From assembly GCA_030825115.1 (NCBI GenBank), contig JAPJQL010000004.1:62001-126000 (forward strand): a stretch of DNA of 64,000 nt, written 5' to 3'. The DNA is from Lachnospiraceae bacterium (GTDB lineage Bacteria > Bacillota > Clostridia > Lachnospirales > Lachnospiraceae). Of the stretch, positions 54,767 to 63,143 are shown in pieces. The notes under the pieces are model-generated. The model had not been told where the DNA came from and did not search any database. It worked only from the letters and a program-made list of their open reading frames with translations. How positions within the stretch are numbered: the stretch's first letter is position 1; every line of letters begins with the position of its first letter. The translations under genes were made by a program, and so were the position numbers.

Positions 54767-55705
54767 ATGACAATGGCAAAGAAACCAGTATTAGTCATCA
54801 TGGCGGCAGGTATGGGGAGCCGGTACGGCGGACTGAAGCAGATTGACCCGGTGGACCGCTATGGCAACATGATCATCGACTTTTCTATCTATGACGCCAT
54901 CGAGGCAGGATTTGAAAAGGTAGTCTTCATCATCAAAAAAGCGATCGAAGAAGATTTCAAAGAACATGTGGGCAACCGTCTGGCCGAGCACATCCAGGTT
55001 GAGTATGTCTTCCAGGAACTGGACAAACTGCCGGAGGGATATGAACTGCCGGAAGGACGTCAAAAGCCCTGGGGAACCGGGCACGCCATCCTCTGCTGCG
55101 CTCCGGTCATCGACGCTCCGTTTGCAGTCATCAATGCCGATGATTATTATGGAAAATCTGCCTTTAAAACCATCTATAACCAGCTCTGCGCGATGGAGGA
55201 CGACGAGGTATGCCACTATACGATGGTCGGCTATGACCTCTATAAGACCCTGACAGAGAACGGCCACGTGGCCCGCGGTGTCTGCTCGGTGGATGAAAAC
55301 GGGATGCTGACCGATGTCCATGAGCGCACCAGGATCGAAAAGCACGGGAATCAGGCCGAATATACAGAAGATGAAGGTGAAACATGGAATGCCCTTCCCG
55401 AGGGGACCATTGTCTCCATGAACCTGTGGGGATTCACCACCAGCATCTTTACCGCCCTGAAAGAACGGTTTGCCGGTTTTCTGGATGCCAGCCTTCCTGT
55501 CAATCCTCTGAAATGTGAGTATTTCCTGCCCTTCGTCGTAGATGAGATGCTCAAAGAGGGAAAAGCAGATGTCAAGGTCCTGACCTCTTTGGACAACTGG
55601 TATGGCGTAACTTACAAAGAAGATAAAGAGTATGTGGTCCGGGCGATTCAGTCACTGAAAGAAAAGGGGCTTTATCCGGAGCAGCTCTGGAACAAAGAAG
55701 CATAG
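54767..55705 (+). CDS. Sugar-phosphate nucleotidyltransferase family protein
   Basis: Predicted NTP-transferase of about 310-312 residues. The N-terminal pyrophosphorylase loop is VIMAAGMGSRYGGLKQ; an acidic metal site appears as NADDYYG near 125. The closest pattern I recall is the stand-alone nucleotidyltransferase found beside galE and galacto-N-biose genes in gut anaerobes, but the substrate (for example glucose-, galactose- or GlcNAc-1-phosphate) is not determinable. A second ATG at 54773 with GGGGG 8 nt upstream may be the true start. 12 nt before galE. Confidence 0.85.
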   Translation: MTMAKKPVLVIMAAGMGSRYGGLKQIDPVDRYGNMIIDFSIYDAIEAGFEKVVFIIKKAIEEDFKEHVGNRLAEHIQVEYVFQELDKLPEGYELPEGRQKPWGTGHAILCCAPVIDAPFAVINADDYYGKSAFKTIYNQLCAMEDDEVCHYTMVGYDLYKTLTENGHVARGVCSVDENGMLTDVHERTRIEKHGNQAEYTEDEGETWNALPEGTIVSMNLWGFTTSIFTALKERFAGFLDASLPVNPLKCEYFLPFVVDEMLKEGKADVKVLTSLDNWYGVTYKEDKEYVVRAIQSLKEKGLYPEQLWNKEA

Positions 55706-55717
55706 GAGGAGAAGGAT

Positions 55718-56734
55718 ATGAGAATTTTAGTTACCGGGGGAGCCGGGTACATCGGAAGCCACACCTGCGTGGAACTGCTGAATCTGGGCTATGAAGTGGT
55801 TGTGGTGGACAACCTGTGCAACTCATCCGAAGAGTCCTTAAACCGTGTAAAGCAGATCACGGGAAAAGAAGTCACCTTCTACCGCGCCGACCTTTTGGAC
55901 AAAGCGGCCATCAATGATATTTTTGACAAAGAGACGGTGGACGCCGTGATTCACTTTGCAGGCCTTAAAGCCGTCGGGGAATCTGTGGCAAAGCCGCTTG
56001 AGTACTACCACAACAACATCACAGGCACGCTGATCCTCTGTGAAGTCATGCGCGACCATGGCGTGAAAAACATCATCTTCAGCTCCTCTGCCACGGTATA
56101 CGGCGACCCTGCTTTTATTCCGATCACCGAGGAGTGCCCCAAGGGAACCATCACCAACCCCTACGGCCAGACCAAGGGAATGCTGGAGCAGGTGCTCACA
56201 GACCTCCACACTGCAGACCCGCAGTGGAACGTCATCCTGCTGCGCTACTTCAACCCGGTGGGCGCTCATAAGAGCGGCCTGATCGGAGAGGACCCCTGCG
56301 GCATTCCGAACAACCTGACGCCTTATATCACACAGGTGGCGGTTGGCAAGCTGAAAGAAGTAGGCGTGTTCGGCGATGATTATGATACGCCGGACGGCAC
56401 CGGAGTACGCGATTATATCCACGTGGTAGACCTGGCCCTTGGACATGTAAAGGCGCTGGCGAAGCTTTCTGACACTCCTGCGGTTCGCATCTACAACCTG
56501 GGAACCGGCTGCGGCTACAGCGTGCTTCAGATGATCGATGCCTTTTCGAAGGTATGCCAAAAACAGATCCCGTATACGATCAAGCCACGCCGGCCCGGAG
56601 ATATCGCAACCTGCTATGCCGACCCGTCTCTTGCAAAAAAAGAGCTGGGATGGGAAGCCGAGCGCGGGTTAATGGAGATGTGTGAAGACAGTTGGAGATG
56701 GCAGTCCGGGAACCCGAACGGATACCGCAGCTAA
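55718..56734 (+). CDS. galE: UDP-glucose 4-epimerase
   Basis: Interconverts UDP-glucose and UDP-galactose. The 338-residue protein has the NAD-binding motif GGAGYIGSH (7-15), SSSATVYGD and the catalytic YGQTK (Tyr149, Lys153). AGGAGG precedes the ATG. Forms an operon with the nucleotidyltransferase; no galK/galT are next to it. Confidence 0.96.
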   Translation: MRILVTGGAGYIGSHTCVELLNLGYEVVVVDNLCNSSEESLNRVKQITGKEVTFYRADLLDKAAINDIFDKETVDAVIHFAGLKAVGESVAKPLEYYHNNITGTLILCEVMRDHGVKNIIFSSSATVYGDPAFIPITEECPKGTITNPYGQTKGMLEQVLTDLHTADPQWNVILLRYFNPVGAHKSGLIGEDPCGIPNNLTPYITQVAVGKLKEVGVFGDDYDTPDGTGVRDYIHVVDLALGHVKALAKLSDTPAVRIYNLGTGCGYSVLQMIDAFSKVCQKQIPYTIKPRRPGDIATCYADPSLAKKELGWEAERGLMEMCEDSWRWQSGNPNGYRS

Positions 56735-56752
56735 CGGTCTGACGCATAAAAT

Positions 56753-56809
56753 CCGGCAGAAATGGTTTTGCACCTCCCGCAGGGCCATTTCTGTCCGGAT
56801 CTTTTTTTA
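56753..56809 (+). terminator. Terminator after galE
   Basis: CCGGCAGAAATGG pairs with CCATTTCTGTCCGG (one bulged T), followed by ATCTTTTTTT, 19 nt after the galE stop. Confidence 0.88.
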
Positions 56810-56826
56810 CAGTTTTTTGCCTGATC

Positions 56827-57570
56827 TCACTGTTTTCGCTCTTCTATCATCTGGTAAAGATGCCGCATCGCCTCTTTGATTCCGCCGACTTCGTTGATCA
56901 GCCCTTCTTTTACCGCCTGCTCTCCCACCAGCACAGTCCCCAGATCCCTCGTCAGCATCTCCGTGTTCAGCATCAGCCGTTTTACCTGGTCATAGGCGAT
57001 TTTAGAATGGTCGCTGATAAAGCTCAGGATCCTGTCTTGTATCATCTCAAAATATTCGTAGGTCTGGGCTGCCCCGATAACCATCCCCGTCATCCTCACC
57101 GGATGCACCATCATGGTTCCTGTGGGCACGATGAAGGAGTAGTCGGTGCTGACAGCCAGCGGCACGCCGATGGAATGGCTTCCGCCAAGCACCAGCGATA
57201 CGGTGGGCATGGTGAGGGAGGCGATCATCTCCGCAATGGCAAGACCGGCGTCCACATCCCCTCCCGATGTATTTAAAAGCACCAGCAGACCGTCCACACT
57301 GTCGTCGTCTTCCAGGGCCGCGAGCTGGGGCAGCACATGGTCGTATTTGGTAGCCTTCGTATTGCCCGACAGGTTTTCATGCCCCTCCACCTCGCCTATG
57401 ATGGACAGCAGGTGGAGTTTTCTCTCCCTCTGGTTTCCTTCCAGCGTCATCTGCCCATATTCTTCCAGTTTTTTATCTTCTTTCTGCTCGATCTCTTTTT
57501 CCGTATTCTTCGTTTCTGCCTGCTCCGAATTATCTGTGCGTACCAAGTCGTCCGTATCGCTTTGAGCCAT
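56827..57570 (-). CDS. tepA: ClpP-class protease, translocation-enhancing protein type
   Basis: Belongs to the ClpP-like TepA (YmfB) family; the ClpP-type Ser is in GGSHSIGV near 135 and the His/Asp of the triad are expected nearby. I use the ATG at 57570 (247 residues) because AGGTG lies 6 nt upstream; the GTG at 57579 is poorer. The N-terminal 60 residues are Glu/Lys-rich. In Bacillus, tepA lies just upstream of spoIIIE; here the galE cassette and a regulator sit between it and ftsK. The active role is not certain: spore-protein or precursor processing has been suggested for relatives. Confidence 0.88.
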   Translation of the reverse strand: MAQSDTDDLVRTDNSEQAETKNTEKEIEQKEDKKLEEYGQMTLEGNQRERKLHLLSIIGEVEGHENLSGNTKATKYDHVLPQLAALEDDDSVDGLLVLLNTSGGDVDAGLAIAEMIASLTMPTVSLVLGGSHSIGVPLAVSTDYSFIVPTGTMMVHPVRMTGMVIGAAQTYEYFEMIQDRILSFISDHSKIAYDQVKRLMLNTEMLTRDLGTVLVGEQAVKEGLINEVGGIKEAMRHLYQMIEERKQ

Positions 57571-57767
57571 CCTGAACACCTGCCCTTTCCGTCCGGTCCT
57601 GCCGGAATTTCTTATTTTCTCATTAGTCTGCCCCGGCAGGAAACATTTTATCCGCCGCCATAAGCCGACATGAATAACCGCTATAAGAAATGATGTAGTC
57701 GCATTTTTCAGGGAAATCAGATATAATTAAAAACAGGATTTACAGATTAAGAAACGGGGGAAATCAT

Positions 57768-58844
57768 ATGTCAGAATACACTTTCAGCCAGATCAGGCCG
57801 ACCGACCGGCGCGCGTCCAGACAGATGGATGAGCTTTTAAAACAGGAAGGGATCGAACGGGACAAGAATCTGGATTACAGCATCGGGCTTTTCGATGAGG
57901 ACTACAACCTGGCCGCTACCGGCTCCTGCTTTGGCAATACGCTGCGCTGCCTTGCCGTCTCCTCGGAGCATCAGGGCGAGGGACTGTTAAACCGTGTCAT
58001 CTCCCATCTGGTAGAATACCAGTTTGGGCGCGACTGCACAGATCTGTTTCTTTATACAAAATGTGATACGGCAAAATTTTTTGGGGATCTGGGATTTTAT
58101 GAGATTGCCCGCGTGGACGGAAAAGTTGTCTTTATGGAAAACCGCAAAAACGGATTTTCCCATTACCTCGACCAGTTAAAGAACGAAACAAATGCACATC
58201 AGATGAGCGCATCCCCGGACACAAAGACAGCCCGGACCGGCGCTGTCATTATGAATGCCAATCCGTTTACACTGGGCCACCAGTATCTGCTGGAGCAGGC
58301 TTCGGCGCAGGTAGACCTGCTTCATGTGTTTATCGTATCAGAGGACGTCTCTCTCGTCCCTCTTTCAGTGCGGGAACAGCTTGTGCGGGAAGGCTCTGCC
58401 CATCTTTCGAACGTAGTCTGCCACCTGACCGGTCCTTACATGATCTCAAACGCCACCTTTCCGTCCTACTTCCTGAAGGATTCGGATACCGTGATCCGCT
58501 CCCACGCGAAACTGGACATCGGAGTGTTTTTGCAAATCGCACAGGCACTCGGGATCACTGACCGCTTTGTGGGGGAAGAACCGTTCAGCCAGGTCACGTC
58601 CATCTACAATCAGGTGATGCAGGAAGAACTGAACGCCGCCGGGATCACCTGCACCGTCTTTCCAAGAAAAAGCGACGTGGACGGCGCAATCAGCGCTTCC
58701 TCTGTGCGCGCGCTGATACAGGAGGGAAATATGGCCGCTCTCGAAGGAAAAGTACCTCAGACCACATATGCCTTCTTTACTTCCCCGAAAGCCGCGCCTG
58801 TCATCGAGCAGATCAGACAGGCGGCCGATGTAAAGCATTACTAG
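57768..58844 (+). CDS. citC: Citrate lyase ligase CitC, solitary
   Basis: [Citrate (pro-3S)-lyase] ligase acetylates the prosthetic group of citrate lyase, using acetate and ATP. The 358-residue protein has an N-terminal GNAT-type domain (about 1-135, LAVSSEHQGEGLLNRVISHLVE) and a C-terminal nucleotidyltransferase domain with the HxGH-like PFTLGHQYLLE near 168-178, the normal architecture of the family. No citDEF, citX or citG is in the window, so either the lyase is elsewhere or it activates another acyl-carrier. The AGG-type site is GGGGGAAA upstream. A weak TATAAT lies at 57722-57727 with no convincing -35. Its stop overlaps the psd stop by 3-4 nt, with no terminator. Confidence 0.9.
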   Translation: MSEYTFSQIRPTDRRASRQMDELLKQEGIERDKNLDYSIGLFDEDYNLAATGSCFGNTLRCLAVSSEHQGEGLLNRVISHLVEYQFGRDCTDLFLYTKCDTAKFFGDLGFYEIARVDGKVVFMENRKNGFSHYLDQLKNETNAHQMSASPDTKTARTGAVIMNANPFTLGHQYLLEQASAQVDLLHVFIVSEDVSLVPLSVREQLVREGSAHLSNVVCHLTGPYMISNATFPSYFLKDSDTVIRSHAKLDIGVFLQIAQALGITDRFVGEEPFSQVTSIYNQVMQEELNAAGITCTVFPRKSDVDGAISASSVRALIQEGNMAALEGKVPQTTYAFFTSPKAAPVIEQIRQAADVKHY

Positions 58845-59728
58845 AGCAGAGCCGACTGATACGCTCCAACCCGCTCTCCCATTTTTACAATGGTCTCCCA
58901 GCCCTCCCGGGTATTGCAGACCAGATCGTCATCAGGAACCACCTTACCCGGCTCCGTCAGCACCACCACGGTGGAGCCGCCAAATTCAAACCTGCCTTTT
59001 TCTTCGCCTCTTTTCACGGCCTGCGCAGACGGACCGTAATTGCGGATCGTTCCTACCATCAGGGCTCCCACCTCCATCTGGACCATCGTCCCTCCGCGGG
59101 GAGTCCTGATCAGGCAGTATTCCCTGGTATTCTCCTTATAGATGGGATACCGGTCATTGGCTGCCGGATTTACCGTATGGAATACTCCAGGTATCTTTTT
59201 CTGGCGTGATTTTATGCCGTCCTCCACATATCCATATCGATGATAATCATCCACCGTCAGCCGGAACACAAAAGCCCAGCCGCCCTGAAAACGCCTTGCC
59301 AGCCGTTCAGAGCGCAGCAGGGATCCTACCGTATACCGGGTATTTTTTATCAAAAAGCTGCTGTCTTCACCGATCGGATAGACGCTTGCCTTTCCGTCAC
59401 AGGGGCTGATGAAGATCTCCGGGTCGTCACAGACAGTCCGGCGGTCCTTCTTGATCCTCCGGCAGAAAAATTCATTGTAGGAGCTATAGCCTCCGGTTCT
59501 CGGTTTTTCGTATTCTTCCAGACAGATTCCCGTCTTTTTCACAAAGGGGGCTATGAACAGGGCAGATATCCTGGTGCTCAAAACAGCGCCTCCAAGCCGG
59601 GACACCGACGGACGGATCAAAAAACGGACCAGCCTTCGGCCGGCCGCCGTTCCATATAACAGCCCCAGCAGACGGTCCTGCCCGGACGCCTCTCCTGCCG
59701 CATTTCCATTCCGGTCACGATATTTCAT
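58841..59728 (-). CDS. psd: Phosphatidylserine decarboxylase proenzyme
   Basis: Decarboxylates phosphatidylserine to phosphatidylethanolamine. From the ATG at 59728 (AGGAGG upstream; 295 residues). The self-cleaving processing site is GGST (FEFGGSTVVVL near residue 265; cut before the Ser, which becomes a pyruvoyl group), a common Firmicute variant of LGST. His residues of the family are in DDYHRYGYVE and VFHTVNPAA. Overlaps the pssA stop by 4 nt. Confidence 0.95.
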   Translation of the reverse strand: MKYRDRNGNAAGEASGQDRLLGLLYGTAAGRRLVRFLIRPSVSRLGGAVLSTRISALFIAPFVKKTGICLEEYEKPRTGGYSSYNEFFCRRIKKDRRTVCDDPEIFISPCDGKASVYPIGEDSSFLIKNTRYTVGSLLRSERLARRFQGGWAFVFRLTVDDYHRYGYVEDGIKSRQKKIPGVFHTVNPAANDRYPIYKENTREYCLIRTPRGGTMVQMEVGALMVGTIRNYGPSAQAVKRGEEKGRFEFGGSTVVVLTEPGKVVPDDDLVCNTREGWETIVKMGERVGAYQSALL

Positions 59729-60447
59729 TCCATACCTCCTGCTTCTCCCCACGATGCCTCCTCCAGCCAGGACTCCGTCACAAGCTCAGAAGCGCCCGCA
59801 TCCTCCCGTCCGACCCGGACCGCATAGTGGCTGTGGACCACGATGATGGACAGGGCAACGGCAACCATTGCCACTAAGACGGCAAGTTCTTTGTTGGTCG
59901 GCTTCCTGAGCTGAAAATCAGCCACGAACAAGCCTCCCACGATCAGCAGCAGCAGATACAGGCAGGTCACAAATACCTCTGTCGATAAAAAGAACTGAAA
60001 CAAAAATACCATCGGAAGGACAATCGCAATCGATGTGATCGGAAGACCGCGGTAAAACCGCTGCCCATCCTCCGATACCAGCGCCCCCTTCATCTCCATC
60101 ACATTGAAAAATGCCAGACGGACCACAGAAGCCACCACATAGAGTCCGATAACCGACAGCCCCAAAAAACCTCTGACCCCCAGCAGATAACAGATCAGCG
60201 CCGGAAACGCGCCAAAACAGACCATGTCGCACAGCGAATCGATCTGTACGCCAAATGCCTGTTCGTCCTCCGTCCTGTTTTTTTTCGTCCGTGCGATCTT
60301 CCCGTCAAACATATCGCACAGACCGGAGACCGCAAGGCACACAATCGCCGTCTTAAACCTTCCGTGGATTGCCTGCGTCATTCCAACCATCGATATCACA
60401 AGGCTGATATAAGTCAGCACCACCGTATAATCATAAAAACCAATCAT
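59725..60447 (-). CDS. pssA: CDP-diacylglycerol-serine O-phosphatidyltransferase
   Basis: Makes phosphatidylserine, the substrate of psd. The 240-residue membrane protein has about six to eight hydrophobic segments and the CDP-alcohol phosphotransferase motif (DMFDGKIARTKKNR... GVQIDSLCDM, about 43-71). Overlaps the neighbouring genes by 4 nt on each side, so translation is coupled. Confidence 0.95.
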   Translation of the reverse strand: MIGFYDYTVVLTYISLVISMVGMTQAIHGRFKTAIVCLAVSGLCDMFDGKIARTKKNRTEDEQAFGVQIDSLCDMVCFGAFPALICYLLGVRGFLGLSVIGLYVVASVVRLAFFNVMEMKGALVSEDGQRFYRGLPITSIAIVLPMVFLFQFFLSTEVFVTCLYLLLLIVGGLFVADFQLRKPTNKELAVLVAMVAVALSIIVVHSHYAVRVGREDAGASELVTESWLEEASWGEAGGME

Positions 60448-61490
60448 TGTATTCCCCCTCTGTCTTCTCTTCCGTTCCTGATCTGGGCCACTGCCGTCAT
60501 ACAGCCGCCCAAAAGCATCTGAACATAATACGCCAGTCCCCGGCTGAGGATCATACCCGGAATCAGGTAATCTCCATAGAATATCGCCCCGAATATACTG
60601 AGGAACAGATGTTCACTGATCCCCATTCCGCCCGGCAGGGGCAGCATATCCACAGCGATGGATATCGATGCCTGTAAGATCATAATCTCAAACCATGTCT
60701 TTTCCGACAGCCCGAAAGCCCGGTACACAAAATACGTCGTCAAAAACAGGGCGATCCGCTGCAAAAAGGTGACGGCCATCACCCTCGCCAATACTGCGCC
60801 GTGACGTTTCAGGTAGGCGGCTGCCGCTGCATAATGCTCCATCGTAAAAGAAAGCCGGTAACGGAGGTGTTCCACCCGTCCGGCGTATTTGCCTCTGGTA
60901 AGCCAGTCTGCCAGTTCCAGGCACCGTTTGACCAGCCGGTCTGCCAGCGTCGTGTGGAATACCAGTACCAGCATCGCGCCGCAGCAAATGATGTTCAGCA
61001 CCAGACCCAGATAAAACACAGGCAGGACCCCCACCAGATAGCGGTGCAGATACTTCTGTTGAAAAAGCATCAGATAGATTCCGATCAGCACAAGCACGGA
61101 CTTGTATGCGATCGTAACCACCATCAGGACAACCGACGCCACCGGGACCGGGATCTTATCCTTCCTCATATAATACAGCTGGGCCGGCTGCCCTCCGCTC
61201 GCCGATGGCGTGATGCAGCTGAAGAAAAATCCTATGCCGGAATACAAAAAGCACACCATCCTGCCGGTCTTGATCTGCAGAGTCCGAAACAAGTCGTGCA
61301 AAATGGCAGATTCCCCATAGATAAACAACAGCACACAGGCCACGCCGCCTGCCAGCCACCTGTATTCGGCGGACGACACCGTATCCAGGATCAGCCTGAC
61401 GTCTTCTCCCCGGAACACATAATAAATTGTCAGGGCAAACACCAGCAGCAAAAATAAAAGGTTAAACAGCTTACGCTTCCTGCTCTGCAT
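60444..61490 (-). CDS. Lysylphosphatidylglycerol-synthase-type membrane protein (flippase-like)
   Basis: A 348-residue protein with about eight to nine membrane segments and the LPG_synthase_TM pattern (GIGFFFSCITPSASGGQPAQLYYMRKD). It lacks the C-terminal aminoacyl-transfer domain of MprF, so it is the stand-alone form; lipid transport is inferred for similar proteins. Its place between cls and pssA suggests movement of a lipid made in this operon. Confidence 0.85.
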   Translation of the reverse strand: MQSRKRKLFNLLFLLLVFALTIYYVFRGEDVRLILDTVSSAEYRWLAGGVACVLLFIYGESAILHDLFRTLQIKTGRMVCFLYSGIGFFFSCITPSASGGQPAQLYYMRKDKIPVPVASVVLMVVTIAYKSVLVLIGIYLMLFQQKYLHRYLVGVLPVFYLGLVLNIICCGAMLVLVFHTTLADRLVKRCLELADWLTRGKYAGRVEHLRYRLSFTMEHYAAAAAYLKRHGAVLARVMAVTFLQRIALFLTTYFVYRAFGLSEKTWFEIMILQASISIAVDMLPLPGGMGISEHLFLSIFGAIFYGDYLIPGMILSRGLAYYVQMLLGGCMTAVAQIRNGREDRGGIQ

Positions 61491-61516
61491 GATTTCCCCC
61501 TCATCATCAATCTTAT

Positions 61517-63109
61517 TTACATCAGCGGCGCAAACAGGCGCAGTACCTTGCCCGCCAGTTTTTTCATCAGCGGATACTGCCTGCAGTTCTCAACCGTAAT
61601 CTCCTGGCACTGCTCAAGCGTCCTCTGGAAATCCTGTTCCACATCGTGGACAGCCTGATTGCGGTAGAGATAAGCCGCACACTCAAAATGCAGGTACAGG
61701 CTCCTGTAGTCCAAATTGATAGAGCCCACCACCGCTTTCTCATCATCACTGCTGAATACTTTTGCATGGACAAACCCAGGCGTGTATTCATATATTTTTA
61801 CCCCGGCCAGAAGCAGCTCCTCATAATAGGAGCGGGCCAGCAGGTAGGCATAAATCTTATCCGGGATGTGAGGCATGATGATGACTGTCTCAATCCCGCG
61901 TTTTGCCGCAAAAGTCAGCGCCGTTATCATATCGCTGTCCAGGATCAGATACGGCGTCATGATATGGACATAGTGGCGGGCTTCGTTGAGGATATCCATA
62001 TATACATGCTGCCCCACTGTCTCATCGTCCAGGGGACTGTCCCCATAGGGCATCACATAGCCGTCCATGTTAAGATGCTCCGGATAGACATAATCGGGGC
62101 TTTTTTGGTATTTTCCATAATCTTCCGGATGCCATTCCGTGATGTTCCACATCTGCAAAAACATCATCAGAAAGCTGTTCACCGCCTCGCCCTTCAGCAT
62201 GATGGCGGTGTCCTTCCAATGGCCGAACCGTTCCCTGCGGTTGATATACTCATCTGCGATATTGATTCCGCCGGTAAATGCAGTATGACCGTCTATCACC
62301 GTAATCTTTCTGTGGTCACGGTTATTCTGATACGTGGAGAGGGCAGGCCTCACCGGTGAAAACATCTTGCAGCGGATGCCAAGCTTCTCCAGTTCCTGTG
62401 GATAATGATAAGGCAGCAAAGTCAGGGAACACATCCCGTCGTACATGACCCGCACCTCCACGCCTTCTGCCACTTTCTCTTTCAGGATATCCAGGACGGC
62501 ATCCCACATCTCACCTTTTTCCAGGATAAAATATTCCATAAAGATAAAACGCTTCGCCTGGCGAAGCTCCTCAAGAAGCTTCGGGAACATATCATCCCCC
62601 AGGGGATAATATTCCACACAGGTCTTGTCGTATACCGGATATCCGCCATAATTTTTCATATATCCGGCCAGATGGGCCGCTCTACGGCTCTCCCCTAAAA
62701 GCCGGTCCATCGTCTCCTGATCCTGCTTTAGATATGGCTTCGTTTCCTGGATCAGCCGGTTCAGCCGCTTCGCGATCATCCTCGTGCCGACCTGCAGCTC
62801 CACGAACAGATAAAACATCACCCCGAACACGGGTATGACCAGCACCGGGATGACCCAGGCAAGCTGATAGCAGGGATTCTGCCTCTTGTTAATGATGTAG
62901 AGCACAACGGCAGCACTCAGAAGGGTAAAGCCGCCATAGATATAAAAAACATGGTCGCTGAGCCACTGGAAGGTCAAAAGAAGTACAGCAAGCTGTACGA
63001 GAAGGAACAGTACAACAAAGGTCGTCCGTCCGAATATGATCCGCAGGAACCTTCCCCATGTCTTTTTATCCAGTTTCTTTTCCAGTATGCTGTCTTTCTT
63101 TTTATCCAT
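61517..63109 (-). CDS. cls: Cardiolipin synthase
   Basis: Phospholipase-D-type enzyme making cardiolipin from two phosphatidylglycerols. The 530-residue protein has two to three N-terminal membrane segments (about 28-105) and two HKD motifs: His266-Lys268-Asp273 and His448-Lys450-Asp455. GGAGGAGAA lies before the ATG. First gene of the phospholipid operon on the minus strand. Confidence 0.95.
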   Translation of the reverse strand: MDKKKDSILEKKLDKKTWGRFLRIIFGRTTFVVLFLLVQLAVLLLTFQWLSDHVFYIYGGFTLLSAAVVLYIINKRQNPCYQLAWVIPVLVIPVFGVMFYLFVELQVGTRMIAKRLNRLIQETKPYLKQDQETMDRLLGESRRAAHLAGYMKNYGGYPVYDKTCVEYYPLGDDMFPKLLEELRQAKRFIFMEYFILEKGEMWDAVLDILKEKVAEGVEVRVMYDGMCSLTLLPYHYPQELEKLGIRCKMFSPVRPALSTYQNNRDHRKITVIDGHTAFTGGINIADEYINRRERFGHWKDTAIMLKGEAVNSFLMMFLQMWNITEWHPEDYGKYQKSPDYVYPEHLNMDGYVMPYGDSPLDDETVGQHVYMDILNEARHYVHIMTPYLILDSDMITALTFAAKRGIETVIIMPHIPDKIYAYLLARSYYEELLLAGVKIYEYTPGFVHAKVFSSDDEKAVVGSINLDYRSLYLHFECAAYLYRNQAVHDVEQDFQRTLEQCQEITVENCRQYPLMKKLAGKVLRLFAPLM

Positions 63110-63143
63110 CCAATTCTCCTCCGGTCGTATGGTTCAGTCCGTC

